DNA from: Struthio camelus
Lineage: Eukaryota > Chordata > Aves > Struthioniformes > Struthionidae
DNA: 64,000 nt
Assembly (NCBI RefSeq): GCF_040807025.1
Contig: NC_090967.1
Coordinates: 7,370,001-7,434,000, forward strand
Reading direction: 5' to 3'
Under the pieces are notes generated by a model that did not search any database, was not told the DNA's origin, and worked only from the letters and a program-made list of their open reading frames with translations. Made by a program: the position numbers and the translations under genes. The first letter of the stretch is position 1. The number at the start of each line of letters is the position of its first letter. Shown here one piece after another: positions 54,976-64,000 of this stretch.

Positions 54976-57220
54976 GTACAGCGTGCTTGCGAAAGGTTGC
55001 TCAGTAACATGGAAACTTATGCTTCTTCCTTTTTCTAACATTCCTGAGATTTAATGAGTGTTTCATTCACTGGTGAGTGGTTCTCAGGCTCTGCGGAACC
55101 AGGGCGAGTTCTGCACTATTACCAGTTATCTCACCTGAGCTGCCAAGCGCAGTTATTGTCCTTCCCATAATTGTTTGACAGAAAATAGTCTGTGGCTCCC
55201 CCTGCATCAGCTCAGGATCTGTGGGTTGAGAAACACTTGCTAAGGAGTTAGTAACGAGGCACAGTGACTCATTTCTCTCTTCATGCAGATCTCACCCACA
55301 TGGTCCACATCATTGACACGGAGCATCCATGGGATGTCTATTCTGTTAACTCTGGCCACGTTGAAATCATCACTTGTTTGGAATGGGATCAGTCAGGTGA
55401 GTTTGGATCCTTTCTCATTATCCCTTTGTTCCACCCTTCCTTCATGCGCACACAGGTCATAAAACGATGGTGCGTGATAGCTTGTAGAAAGGGATTTTGT
55501 GAGTCTTTCTGTTTTGACTGCATGTGCCGTTAGGGGTTGTACTGCACCCATCGTTTCATAGCCATTAATTGTTTGACTCTGGTAAATCTGCACTGGGATA
55601 TTTTGATTTCTTGATTCCTAGTGATTTTTTTTCTGTACCCACTGGTTCTAACGAGGCTGTTTTACTGTAGGCTCCAGGCTCCTCTCGGCAGATGCAGATG
55701 GACACATTAAATGCTGGAGCATGACTGATCACTTGGCCAACAGCTGGGAGAACACTGTGGGCAGTATGGTGGAAGGAGACCCTGTTGTGGCCCTGTCCTG
55801 GCTACACAATGGTGTGAAGCTGGCTCTGCATGTGGAAAAGGTTTGTCTCAGCTGTGCATGGGGATCCAGTGAGGAAAGCTGGCTCAGGTTGTTAGCAAAG
55901 GACTTGGGAAACCTATGTTTATGACCCTACTCTGCCATGGTTTTTCTCCGTGACCTTGGGCAGGTCAAGCAGGGGAATTTTTAAAGTCAAAAAAGGAAAC
56001 TCAGATTCCTAGTTCCTGCTGAGTTGCAGCAGGAATTAAATACCTTGTTTCTCTTGGTGCTTTAAACATGTCTTTCTTAGTCTGTCTGCTTCAGTGTCCT
56101 TGGCTGTAAAAGGGAGATAAAAAGCATTTCTTTGCCTACCAGCGATATTGTGGAAGAAATGCATTCCAGGTCATGAGCTTTGATCCAGGGATTTGGTAAT
56201 GACAGCTGTATGCGTACATAGATAAGCTGCTTGTTTAGCAACATGTCTAATTCTGTCAGGCTCACAAAACAGAAAATCTGCCAAGTAGAAGCTACCTGCT
56301 TACGTTTTTAAAATGTTTACTTCTGCAGTGTTCCAATGAGAGAAATGTTTCCCTCTCTTTAGACCTCGGGGACCTGAGGCACAGAAACTTAAGGGGCTGT
56401 GCAATAGGTTAGTGTCAGAGCTGGAAATGGCCGCAGAAGGGAGAGGGGGCATTGGCTCTTCCAGGTTCAGTCTGCGTATATGAGGTAGGAGCTCTCTGAG
56501 ATGCTCTGAGAGCTTTGCTGAGGGGTTGATAAGTTCCTGCTGCTGCCTGTAAAACCAGAACTGCCCTGACCCAGGGAGAAAGGGGCTTCTGCAAGGTCAC
56601 AGCACAGAGTTGGACATATGAACTCGATGCCCTGATTTCAGCCTCTGTTCAGCTCCCCAGACCATGCTGCAGTGACTTAGAGGAGAGCCATGCAGTTGTA
56701 GGTGCGTTGCAGATATCAGATACAAACGTCCTTGTGTTATTTATCTTCTCTTACAGTCTGGAGCATCAAACTTTGGTGAGAAGTTTTCCAGGGTCAAGTT
56801 CTCTCCGTCCCTGACTCTGTTTGGCGGGAAGCCCATGGAAGGCTGGATTGCCGTGACCATCAGTGGTCTGGTGACAGTATCTCTCCTCAAGCCCAATGGG
56901 CAGGTGCTGACATCCACAGAGAGCCTGTGCCGTCTCCGTTGTCGTGTTGCCTTGGCAGATGTTGCCTTCACTGGCGGTGGGAACATTGTGGTGGCCACGT
57001 CAGATGGCAGCAGCACCTCCCCTGTCCAGTTCTACAAAGTCTGCGTCAGCGTGGTGAATGAGAAGTGCAAAATAGACACTGAAATCCTGCCGTCCCTTTT
57101 CATGCGTTGCACCACAGACCCTGCCCGCAAAGACAAATATCCAGCAATCACTCACCTGAAATTCCTTGCTCGGGACATGTCAGAGCAGGTGAGCATCTGC
57201 TGTTAAACAAGTAGGATTTG

Positions 57221-57251
<31 letters not shown>

Positions 57252-60200
57252 GGGAAATAGGTATTTGCTCCACCTTTGGTTTCCACACCCAGCTCTGGAG
57301 ATAAACAGATCATGTCCTGCGATGCCCTTTGTGTTCCTAGTTGCTCTTTCTGGAGATGCTGCTAGTTCAGCCTCGCCGTCAAGCAGATTGCACTAAAAAG
57401 GTTTGGGGGTATAACTGCCGAGCCCTGCAGTTTGTGGAAAAGCAGTCTGAAAAGGCCCATTCTTCATTATCCTGATTATGCTTTGCTTTGTTTGTTTTAC
57501 AAATCTGGTGTTGGTTGTCAGGGAAGTTATGCCTGACAGTTCAGGAGGTTCTGGGAGATGAAGTCTTTCATCTTCAGGTCACAGATTCGAAGCAGACCTC
57601 TCCAGAGCACTTAGAGCTCTTGGTTTGTGTGACTTACATTGAGTAACTTAAATCTATTTGCTAGTGGGTTGATAGTTTTCCACAACTATATTGAGTGATG
57701 CGCTGAAGCCTAAACTCTCTTCACCCTTTCCTTTGGTTAAGTTTGAGTGCCATGTTGGAGAACGTAGTGCCTGTGTAGATGTTCTCTGCTTAAGCAAAAG
57801 ATCTCTGTATCTACTTCCTTCTGGTTCCAAAGTCAGTTCAGTTCCTGCCCTTTTCTTTTCGTTTAGCTTGTGATGTGCATGAATCGCATCAGCAGGTTGC
57901 ATACAGACTTGTGAGGGATGAGACCATTTGTGATTTGGAAGGGTACAGGCTGTGATACCACACTTCAGAGTTCTGCCTCTGCTTTCTGTCTCACTGGAAT
58001 TAGGGGCTTCACCATTATGTATTGCCGACAAAATCCTCTGCTTTTCACTAGTGGAGTATAAACTAATTAGGAGGAGGAGCCTCAAAACAGAGGGAGAAAA
58101 ACACTGCTGGACACTGCCTTTTCCTGTTTTAAATTTTGTGCAGACAGTTACAGTATAGGTTTCTGTTTTGAAGGTACTGCTTTGTGCTTCCAACCAAAAC
58201 AGCAGCATCGTGGAGTGCTGGTCTCTCCGGAAAGAGGGCTTGCCAGTCAATAATATATTTCAGCAAATCTCTCCTGTGGGTGAGTTTCAGCACCTGCTAT
58301 TCTTAAAAATAGGAGTGTGAAAAAAGTGAAAATGCAAGACAAGTTCTTAAATCCATCATCACATGTATGGGATTATCCACAATCCCATATTTATCTTCTC
58401 AGTCCCATGCTCTGTTTCATCTGTTTGTCTGCGTCTTAGGCAACAAATTGCCAATCTCAAGGAAATGGTTTGCTACTTTCACTCAATAAAAGACATTTTC
58501 TGTGTGGTGCTGAGAAGAGAGCAATCTGAGCCTTCTAAAGAAAAATATTTGTGCAGCAAGCGAATAGTTTAATCAAGCTGTCCAGTGTGCACATCTGTTC
58601 CACCTGATGTCGGAGATAACAAAATGAAATCTACATGGTTTACTCCAGTGAAATATACAGGATTATTATACTTAAGGATTTGTTAATCAGTACCAGCAGA
58701 GTCTTCCATCAGAACAGATTTAGTGGGGAAAAAAAAATCATTGTTTATACAATTAATGAGATTAGAAAAAATGAAGGAAATAGCCTGGTAGAATGAATGT
58801 ATAGTCCGTGTTTGATTTGTAAGCCCACCTATTTGGGGAATGCGGGCAGAAATCGGGGTAGGAGGGATGGTATTTTCTGATCCTTTTGGGGAGAGATGTC
58901 TCATTTATTTTTGGTTGTTTTTTTTTTTCCTCCAAAGTTGGAGACAAACAACCCATGATACTGAAATGGCGAATTCTTTCTGCCACCAATGATTTGGATC
59001 GTGTTTCAGCTGTGGCTCTGCCAAAGTTGCCAATCTCACTAACGAATACTGATCTGAAAGTAGCCAATGACACCAAATTCTTCCCTGGATTGGGTGAGGA
59101 GTCTTTACTGTCTTTCTCCTAAATATGTAGCTTCTGCCTGAAACTTTGCCTTCTCCATCTCCTGAGCTGTGGCTGAAGTAAGGCTTCAGAACAACCCATA
59201 TGAAATACTGATATGAAAACTTTCAAAGATATAGTATCCTCCTATTCATCCCGTTTCATTTACATGGAGAGAGACATACTTCTGTGAAATGCTGGTGTGG
59301 CCTATAGGTAAAGATATGCCTGAGACCCCAGAGCCTTTTGGGTGCTCCACAGCGTAGCCCTGTGAGTTTTCAGTGGCTATTTCTCTGGGCGCGGACTGGG
59401 TTATACCAAGAGGAGTTGCTTCCTCAGCTTCCACTGTCTTCCGTCTTCAGGTCTGGCTTTGGCTTTTCATGATGGCAGCGTCCACATTGTTCATCGACTG
59501 TCCTTGCAAATGATGGCAGTGTTCTATGGCTCTTCCTCCCAGCGCCCAGTGGATGAGCAGACCATCAAAAGGCAGCGAACTGCTGGTCCGCTGGTTCATT
59601 TCAAAGCCATGCAGCTCTCCTGGACGTCTCTGGCCTTGGCTGGCATCGATAGTCACGGGAAGGTATTGTGCTTTGTTATGTGGGCGGTGTGGTAGCTGTC
59701 ATCCCTGGCTCTTTCTCTCTCTAAATAGCGATGGATCATTCAGAAACTTTCTGGGAATGTTAATTCTAGCTGTATAATACCATGTTAAATGAGAAGGGAT
59801 CTATCCTGGGGAAGCGTATTGTAGGGAAGCGCATCTTCAGGTCAGTAGTGAGTTGCAATTGGCCCTGTATTGTGCAGTAGCTTTTGTGGAGTAGTTTCAA
59901 ACCATTTCCCGTAGCCTGTTTTTGATGTGGATTTTTCTTTTCCTCCTCCCTTCAGCTGAGTATGCTTCGTATCTCCCCCTCCATGGGCCACGTGCTGGAC
60001 ATGAACATGTCCCTCCGACACTTGCTGTTCCTATTGGAGTATTGCATGGTGACCGGCTATGACTGGTGGGACATCCTGCTCCATGTCCAACCCAATATGG
60101 TCCAGAACCTGGTGGAGAAGCTGCATGAGGAGTATATGCGCCAGAATGCAGCGCTGCAGCAGGTCAGCAGAAGTGGACGTTACCTGGCTCATTGCAGAGA

Positions 60201-62905
60201 GGCCTGCAGAGACTGGGAGGAGGGAGCAGGAACTGCCGGCGCTCAAAAGACAGAGCGCTCTAACTGCTAGGCCACACTGCCTCTCTGAATATTCTCTTTG
60301 AGCAGTAATTTAGGTGTGAACAACATCTGTGTAAGCAGTGTTCATTTTCAGGAACGTTAATGCTGCTGTACCTGTTAGACACTTCTGGTGAGATGGTAAA
60401 GCCTGTTTCTGGCAGAGATTCTCTCAGTGTACTAGGAACTGTAGCACTGTTCATGCACAGAGCAGTATTCCTGACATTCATGTAGCAGGACTGAAGAGTT
60501 ACAGAAGAAAAGCAGCTTGCTTTAATACGCACATTCTAATTCTACCTTTACCTTCTGTATTTTTCCTGGTGTCTCTCTGTCAATCAGGTCCTCTCCACAC
60601 GCATTGTTGCCATGAAGGCTTCTCTTTGCAAGCTGTCCTCCAGCACGATAGCTCGTGTGTGTGATTACCATGCAAAGCTGTTCCTGATTGCCATCAGCTG
60701 CACCTTGAAATCACTGCTACGCCCACATTTCCTGAACACCCCAGACAAGAGTCCTGGGGACCGACTCACTGAGATCTGCTCCAAGATCACAGATATAGGT
60801 AGTGATTGCTCATGACATCTGGCACTGCATTCTGAGTGTTTTGAATCAGATTGTTTCCCCTCTAGGTTAGGTGTGAAGTGTCACAGGCTCATAGTATCCC
60901 CCTGAGTTTGAACAAGGGGGAGGTGAACTCTCTTTGCGTCGTGGGGCTGGGGAGTGAAATTTGGATCCATCTTCTCCCTGAGCCAGGAGATGTCTTGCTT
61001 CTGTTTCAGACATTGACAAGGTGATGATTAACTTGAAGACAGAAGAGTTTGTCCTGGAGATGACCACACTGCAGTCCCTGCAGCAGCTCATCCAGTGGGT
61101 GGGAGATTTTGTGCTCTATCTGCTGGCCAGCCTTCCTAACCAGGTGAGAGCCTGCAGTCCCGGGAGCCATCAGGAAGGAACACAAAATCTTTTGTGCATT
61201 TGTTTTGAGTGGCTTTAGCCAAGTCGTGCACAACCCTGGCATTGCTGTCAAGCAATTTGGGAAATGTGTAAGAGACAGCTGAACTATAAAACAATCCTTT
61301 CCATGCCCACCCAGCTGCTGGTAGTCAGTGATGCAGGGGCAGGGAGCTGCATTCAGACCGTTGGGCTTGTATGTGTCTAACCTCCACAGCATCCTCTGGC
61401 AGTGAGCTCCGCAGATTGCGTACTGCTTGAAAAAAGTCCTCCTTGGGTTTGGGTACATCTCCTAAGTTGTCTGGAAAGGGAAGAGTGGTTCAGGCAGGTG
61501 GTGTATAAGTCCCAATCGCAGCTGTTCTTTCCCCTCTGCAGGGCTCTCCTGTGCGGCCGGGACACAGCTTTCTGCGAGATGGAGCATCCTTGGGCATGTT
61601 CAGAGAGCTTATGGTGGTGATCCGTATTTGGGGACTGTTGAAGCCAAGCTGCCTCCCTGTCTACACAGCAACCTCTGACACCCAGGACAGCATGTCCCTC
61701 CTCTTCAGGCTTCTAACTAAACTCTGGCTGTGCTGTAAGGGTTTACCAGTTTCCTTGAACAAAAGGATCCTTCCTTAATGTGGATTGTGCGTGAAAGGAA
61801 TAATTGGGGGGAGTAACTTTTGAGTGGGTCTGTAGCCTTTAGAAAGGGCAAGTACAGCTGCCAAGTTTATTGTTTTCTGTGCTGTGTTGGCGGATGGAGG
61901 AGGAAACTGCACGCAGCAGCTTCTCTCAATCGTTAAATGAGAAATGTTAGAGCTGGTGCGCTCTCTGCTTCATTTTCCATGCAGGTCGTGAGGAAAATCA
62001 CATGACAGAGCCTGATGATACCCTGATAGATGAATGCTGCCTCCTGCCCAGCCAGTTGCTCATTCCCAATATCGATTGGTTGCCCATCAATGATGGCATT
62101 GTCAGCAAGCTGCAGAACAAACAGCTTGTCCGGCTGCAGTTTGGAAAAGCTCCTGGGCTCGTTGGTCACACGGTCTCTTCCCAGTTTGATGCCTTTGTAA
62201 GGTACAGAGAGGGTATCAGGACACCTGGGGTCTCTCTTGAGCTCTGAGAGATCAATGAGTTTGGGATGCCTGCGCTCTTCGGCTTGTCCATTTGCCTATG
62301 TGACTTGAGAGAAGTTTATTCTCTGTGCTTGACAAAACAAAAAATGCTAGCTTCTGTTTCGATTAATTTCACCATGTCCTTAAATTTCATGACATTGAAA
62401 TGCAGTTGCTGGTACAGACTGTTGCAGGCACTTTAGACAGAACTGCAATGCTTGAGTTCAGCAGAAAACCAGGAAAATGCTCTACGTCTGGTTGAAACTA
62501 CAAGAGAGTTGACAGGCTGGGATTTACCTGGACCTGGATTTGGAAGCCCTTTGCTGGGAATTCCTATAGGGCTAGCAAAAGGGGTTGCAGGAGTGTGGAA
62601 CAGTGGAACTCCAAAGCTTTGGTTCCAGCCTTTGCTGGGGGCAAGGAGGAAGTGAATCTCTGTGAGTGATTCACTCTGGCATCAGTACAAGGAATTTGCT
62701 TTCTGGGATTTCATCTGGGTTTTGATGGATGGAATCTCGGATGTTCTGTGGAAAAGGCTGTCTTAGAAACAGCTTTTGAACATGGTATTCTGGAAAAGTT
62801 ACCATTCTTCTTCCTACCCAGGGCACCTGGACAGCCCAAGATTGATCACCTGAGACGGCTTCACTTAGGAGCATACCCAACAGAAGAGTGTAAGTCGTGT
62901 ACCAG
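54840..62905 (+). CDS. MED16: MED16, Mediator complex subunit 16 (3' end outside window)
   Basis: Thirteen coding exons (54840-54975, 55289-55396, 55671-55840, 56757-57188, 58174-58279, 58938-59093, 59451-59662, 59956-60162, 60588-60798, 61010-61143, 61542-61734, 61985-62201, 62822-62905) join to 2366 bases, 788 codons plus two bases. Human MED16 is 877 residues, so about 90 remain to the right. The protein starts [20 protein letters not shown]. The N-terminal half is a WD40-type beta-propeller ([13 protein letters not shown]-like repeat, [40 protein letters not shown]). The C-terminal half is helical and ends at CKSCTR, the first half of a cysteine-rich putative zinc-binding motif. MED16 sits in the Mediator tail, links activators to Pol II and contacts MED23/24/25. 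No frameshift or stop was found; every junction preserves frame. Human has about 12 extra N-terminal residues. Confidence 0.97.
54976..55288 (+). other. MED16 intron 2
   Basis: Unique sequence; nothing recognised. Confidence 0.7.
55289..55396 (+). CDS. MED16: MED16 exon 3
   Basis: Acceptor TTCATGCAG, donor GTGAGT. Residues 46-81 ([17 protein letters not shown] to LEWDQS). First WD-type strands. Confidence 0.95.
55671..55840 (+). CDS. MED16: MED16 exon 4
   Basis: Acceptor TTACTGTAG. The donor GTTTGT is unusual, with T at +3, but is fixed by the frame. Residues 82-138 ([17 protein letters not shown] to LALHVEK). Confidence 0.94.
55925..56170 (+). repeat. MIR/core-SINE remnant, interrupted
   Basis: CTCTGCCATGG and GTGACCTTGGGCAGGTCA are followed, after about 110 unrelated bases, by TGCTTCAGTGTCC, GGCTGTAAAAGGGAGATAA and TGCCTACCAGCGATATTGTGG. 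This is the core and 3' part of a MIR-type SINE split by an insertion or divergence. Confidence 0.75.
56340..56430 (-). repeat. MIR fragment
   Basis: GGACCTGAGGCACAGAAAC, TTAAGGGGCTGTGC and TTAGTGTCAGAGCTGGAA are the antisense MIR landmarks in order. Confidence 0.75.
56757..57188 (+). CDS. MED16: MED16 exon 5
   Basis: Acceptor TCTTACAG, donor GTGAGC. At 432 bp this is the largest exon. Residues 139-282, propeller blades including [18 protein letters not shown]. Confidence 0.96.
57189..58173 (+). other. MED16 intron 5
   Basis: Contains a 25-base poly(A) tract near its 5' end; otherwise unique sequence. Confidence 0.75.
57221..57245. repeat. Poly(A) tract, 25 bases
   Basis: Uninterrupted A25 some 30 bases into the intron. 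No retroposed body or target-site duplication is obvious. Confidence 0.95.
58174..58279 (+). CDS. MED16: MED16 exon 6
   Basis: Acceptor CTGTTTTGAAG, donor GTGAGT. Residues 283-317 ([16 protein letters not shown] to QQISPV). Confidence 0.95.
58280..58937 (+). other. MED16 intron 6
   Basis: Unique AT-richer sequence; nothing recognised. Confidence 0.7.
58938..59093 (+). CDS. MED16: MED16 exon 7
   Basis: Acceptor TTCCTCCAAAG, donor GTGAGG. Residues 318-369 ([16 protein letters not shown] to KFFPGL). Confidence 0.95.
59094..59450 (+). other. MED16 intron 7
   Basis: Unique sequence; nothing recognised. Confidence 0.7.
59451..59662 (+). CDS. MED16: MED16 exon 8
   Basis: Acceptor CCGTCTTCAG, donor GTATTG. 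Residues 370-440 ([16 protein letters not shown] to AGIDSHGK). Confidence 0.95.
59956..60162 (+). CDS. MED16: MED16 exon 9
   Basis: Acceptor CTCCCTTCAG, donor GTCAGC. Residues 441-509 ([16 protein letters not shown] to QNAALQQ). Start of the helical C-terminal half. Confidence 0.95.
60163..60587 (+). other. MED16 intron 9
   Basis: The first 120 bases appear to be a tRNA-derived SINE head on the minus strand. The rest is unique. Confidence 0.65.
60170..60284 (-). repeat. tRNA-derived SINE head with box A
   Basis: The minus strand reads GGCAGTGTGGCCTAGCAGTT then AGAGCGCTCTGTC, a tRNA-like 5' end with a good Pol III box A (TGGCCTAGCAG, 60274-60264) and a degenerate box B (AGTTCCTGCTC). It resembles the 5' region of reptile tRNA SINEs (GTGTGGTCTAGTGGTTAGAGC). 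It cannot fold as an intact tRNA. Confidence 0.6.
60588..60798 (+). CDS. MED16: MED16 exon 10
   Basis: Acceptor TCAATCAG, donor GTAGTG. Residues 510-579 ([16 protein letters not shown] to CSKITDI). Confidence 0.95.
61010..61143 (+). CDS. MED16: MED16 exon 11
   Basis: Acceptor CTGTTTCAG, donor GTGAGA. Residues 580-624 ([18 protein letters not shown] to ASLPNQ). Confidence 0.95.
61144..61541 (+). other. MED16 intron 11 with possible CR1/L3-like LINE scrap
   Basis: The stretch 61378-61470 (CCTCCACAGCATCCTCTGGC, AGTGAGCTCCGCAGATTG, CTTGAAAAAAGTCCTCCTTG) resembles a diverged CR1/L3-type LINE segment as I remember it. Low certainty. Confidence 0.4.
61542..61734 (+). CDS. MED16: MED16 exon 12
   Basis: Acceptor CCCTCTGCAG, donor GTAAGG. 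Residues 625-688 ([18 protein letters not shown] to LTKLWLC). Confidence 0.95.
61985..62201 (+). CDS. MED16: MED16 exon 13
   Basis: Acceptor TTTCCATGCAG, donor GTACAG. Residues 689-760 ([16 protein letters not shown] to SQFDAFV). The least conserved part of the protein against human. Confidence 0.93.
62202..62821 (+). other. MED16 intron 13
   Basis: A degraded SINE-like start (62207-62330: TATCAGGACACCTGGGGTCT, CCTATGTGACTTGAGAGAAG). The rest is unique, with a 67-codon open frame of no recognised family. Confidence 0.5.
62822..62905 (+). CDS. MED16: MED16 exon 14 (last in window)
   Basis: Acceptor TTCCTACCCAG, donor GTAAGC. Residues 761-788 ([19 protein letters not shown] to CKSCTR). The following exon, which should begin with the second half of the Cys motif, is not within the remaining 1.1 kb. 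Confidence 0.94.
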
Positions 62906-64000
62906 GTAAGCAACGCAAACATATAATCCCTTTGATGCAGAGGAAGTCTTGGCAGAAACTCAAACTGTTCTTTTTGTCATTTAAAAGCTCTTTCAGTCTC
63001 TGTTTACCACCCTAAAATATCTCAATAACGTTTTGCATTAACTATGTCTGCAGGAGGAAATACTTCTTCTATAATAAGGCTTTTAGTTTATGGCTCTGTG
63101 TACTGCATTGGAGGAAAGCAGTTGTTATGTTTAAGGCTCCTCTAATCTGAATGACCAAGATTCTTAAAACGCTTGTGGAAGAGCAGCATCCCTGACTCAA
63201 GATAGCTGCTGCTATCATTGCAGCATGGCTGTTGCATTAAAGATCTAGTTACTTTGTCCTGCAAAGTAACCCCAGCTCTGTGAGAATTAGCTGGATTCTT
63301 CATCGTCCGTGTTGAACTACGTTGTATCTAGGGGCTGAATTTTGCATCATAGAATAAATATGACGTTGCTTTAACAGAAAAATATAAGAGCAATCAGGTT
63401 ACACAGGTAAATGGAGAACAGAATTTGGCCTGTAGAAATCTTTTTTGATAATGAGAGATCCCCAGCTTGATTTGCAGATCTGATATTTAAAAAAAGCTAC
63501 CTGTGTTCTTGGAGAGGAGGTGGTAAGAAGAAATAAACACAGAATCCACAGTGCCATTTTAGGGTCATTTTTCAAACTAGGTTTGCAGTTTAGGTCCTTT
63601 TGTGCTGTCCTCTTCATCCACCCTTCACAGAAGAGTCTGGATTTTGAAATGATGGTGCAGGGAGCAAACATCTATCTAATCATATGATTGAATTAGCTTT
63701 AATTATTGGTTTTAATAGAAAGTCTCTGTAGTAGATGACTTTTACAAGATGAGTGTCTGCTATTTTATGTATAAATAGCAGCTGGGGGCTGTTGTCTTGA
63801 AGACAGCCTTCTGTTCTGAGCTAACCTTTCTTCATTTAAGATAATTGCTCACATGGTCTCAGCTGGTTTTTAATGCTCGCAAACATCACCTGCAAGGGGC
63901 AACAGCTATTTTTTTCCTCTGATTCCTTGCTCCCTGTGTGTTCCGTACAGGAGCCCCAGCAGTGTTGGCTTTTTTCCTAGGCTTCTCTTTTCTGTGCCTG
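62906..64000 (+). other. MED16 intron 14 (to window edge)
   Basis: Unique AT-richer sequence. I looked for the final Cys-rich exon and did not find it here. Confidence 0.7.

Larger units (their letters stand above)
55841..56756 (+). other. MED16 intron 4
   Basis: It holds a split MIR-type SINE in plus orientation (55925-56170) and another MIR fragment in minus orientation (56340-56430). The remainder is unique. Confidence 0.75.

Noticed and set aside
60233-60284. Functional tRNA gene antisense to MED16
   Set aside because: It has a good box A, but box B is degenerate and no cloverleaf can be formed, so it is a SINE head, not a tRNA.
62452-62655. 67-codon open frame in MED16 intron 13
   Set aside because: Short and without domain or conserved motif. 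It could be a fossil repeat, but I cannot name one.

Overview
The window is vertebrate nuclear DNA. It has spliced genes with GT-AG introns, CpG-rich promoters, microsatellites and very old tRNA-derived SINE remnants. Gene order is ARID3A (minus strand) - R3HDM4 (plus) - U6 snRNA (minus) - MED16 (plus). This matches the human 19p13.3 block, except that KISS1R, which lies between ARID3A and R3HDM4 in human, has no counterpart here. Compact introns, very high GC, abundant GC-rich minisatellites, almost no recent transposons and the missing kisspeptin receptor all point to a bird microchromosome (the chicken chr28 type). A crocodilian or turtle is less likely. The species cannot be named from the sequence.

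Layout. 1-38.95 kb: the 5' part of ARID3A, read right to left. A non-coding exon ends at 38822. It is followed by the start-codon exon (31900-32954), an acidic exon (30148-30484), then a 26.6-kb intron, and two exons of the ARID DNA-binding domain (3448-3520 and 1-116). The rest of the gene lies left of the window. The giant intron is CpG-rich for about 20 kb (6.95-29.7 kb), interrupted by AT-rich islands that may be regulatory. 38.95-41.1 kb: the divergent ARID3A/R3HDM4 promoter interval, holding CCAAT, GC-box and octamer motifs and a C-rich minisatellite. 41.17-53.5 kb: complete R3HDM4, eight coding exons, 262 residues, with a minisatellite in intron 1 and a 1.8-kb 3' UTR. 53.69-53.79 kb: a sequence-perfect U6 snRNA with its own TATA box, proximal sequence element and distal element, back to back with the MED16 promoter. 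54.1-64 kb: MED16, with a non-coding exon and thirteen coding exons (788 complete codons). The 3' end is outside the window.

The genes share a nuclear theme but form no operon-like unit. ARID3A is an AT-rich-DNA-binding transcription factor. MED16 is a tail subunit of Mediator. R3HDM4 is a little-studied R3H protein. U6 is the catalytic spliceosomal RNA. All coding exons were joined by hand with frame checks: every exon length and phase is consistent, and no frameshift or premature stop was found.
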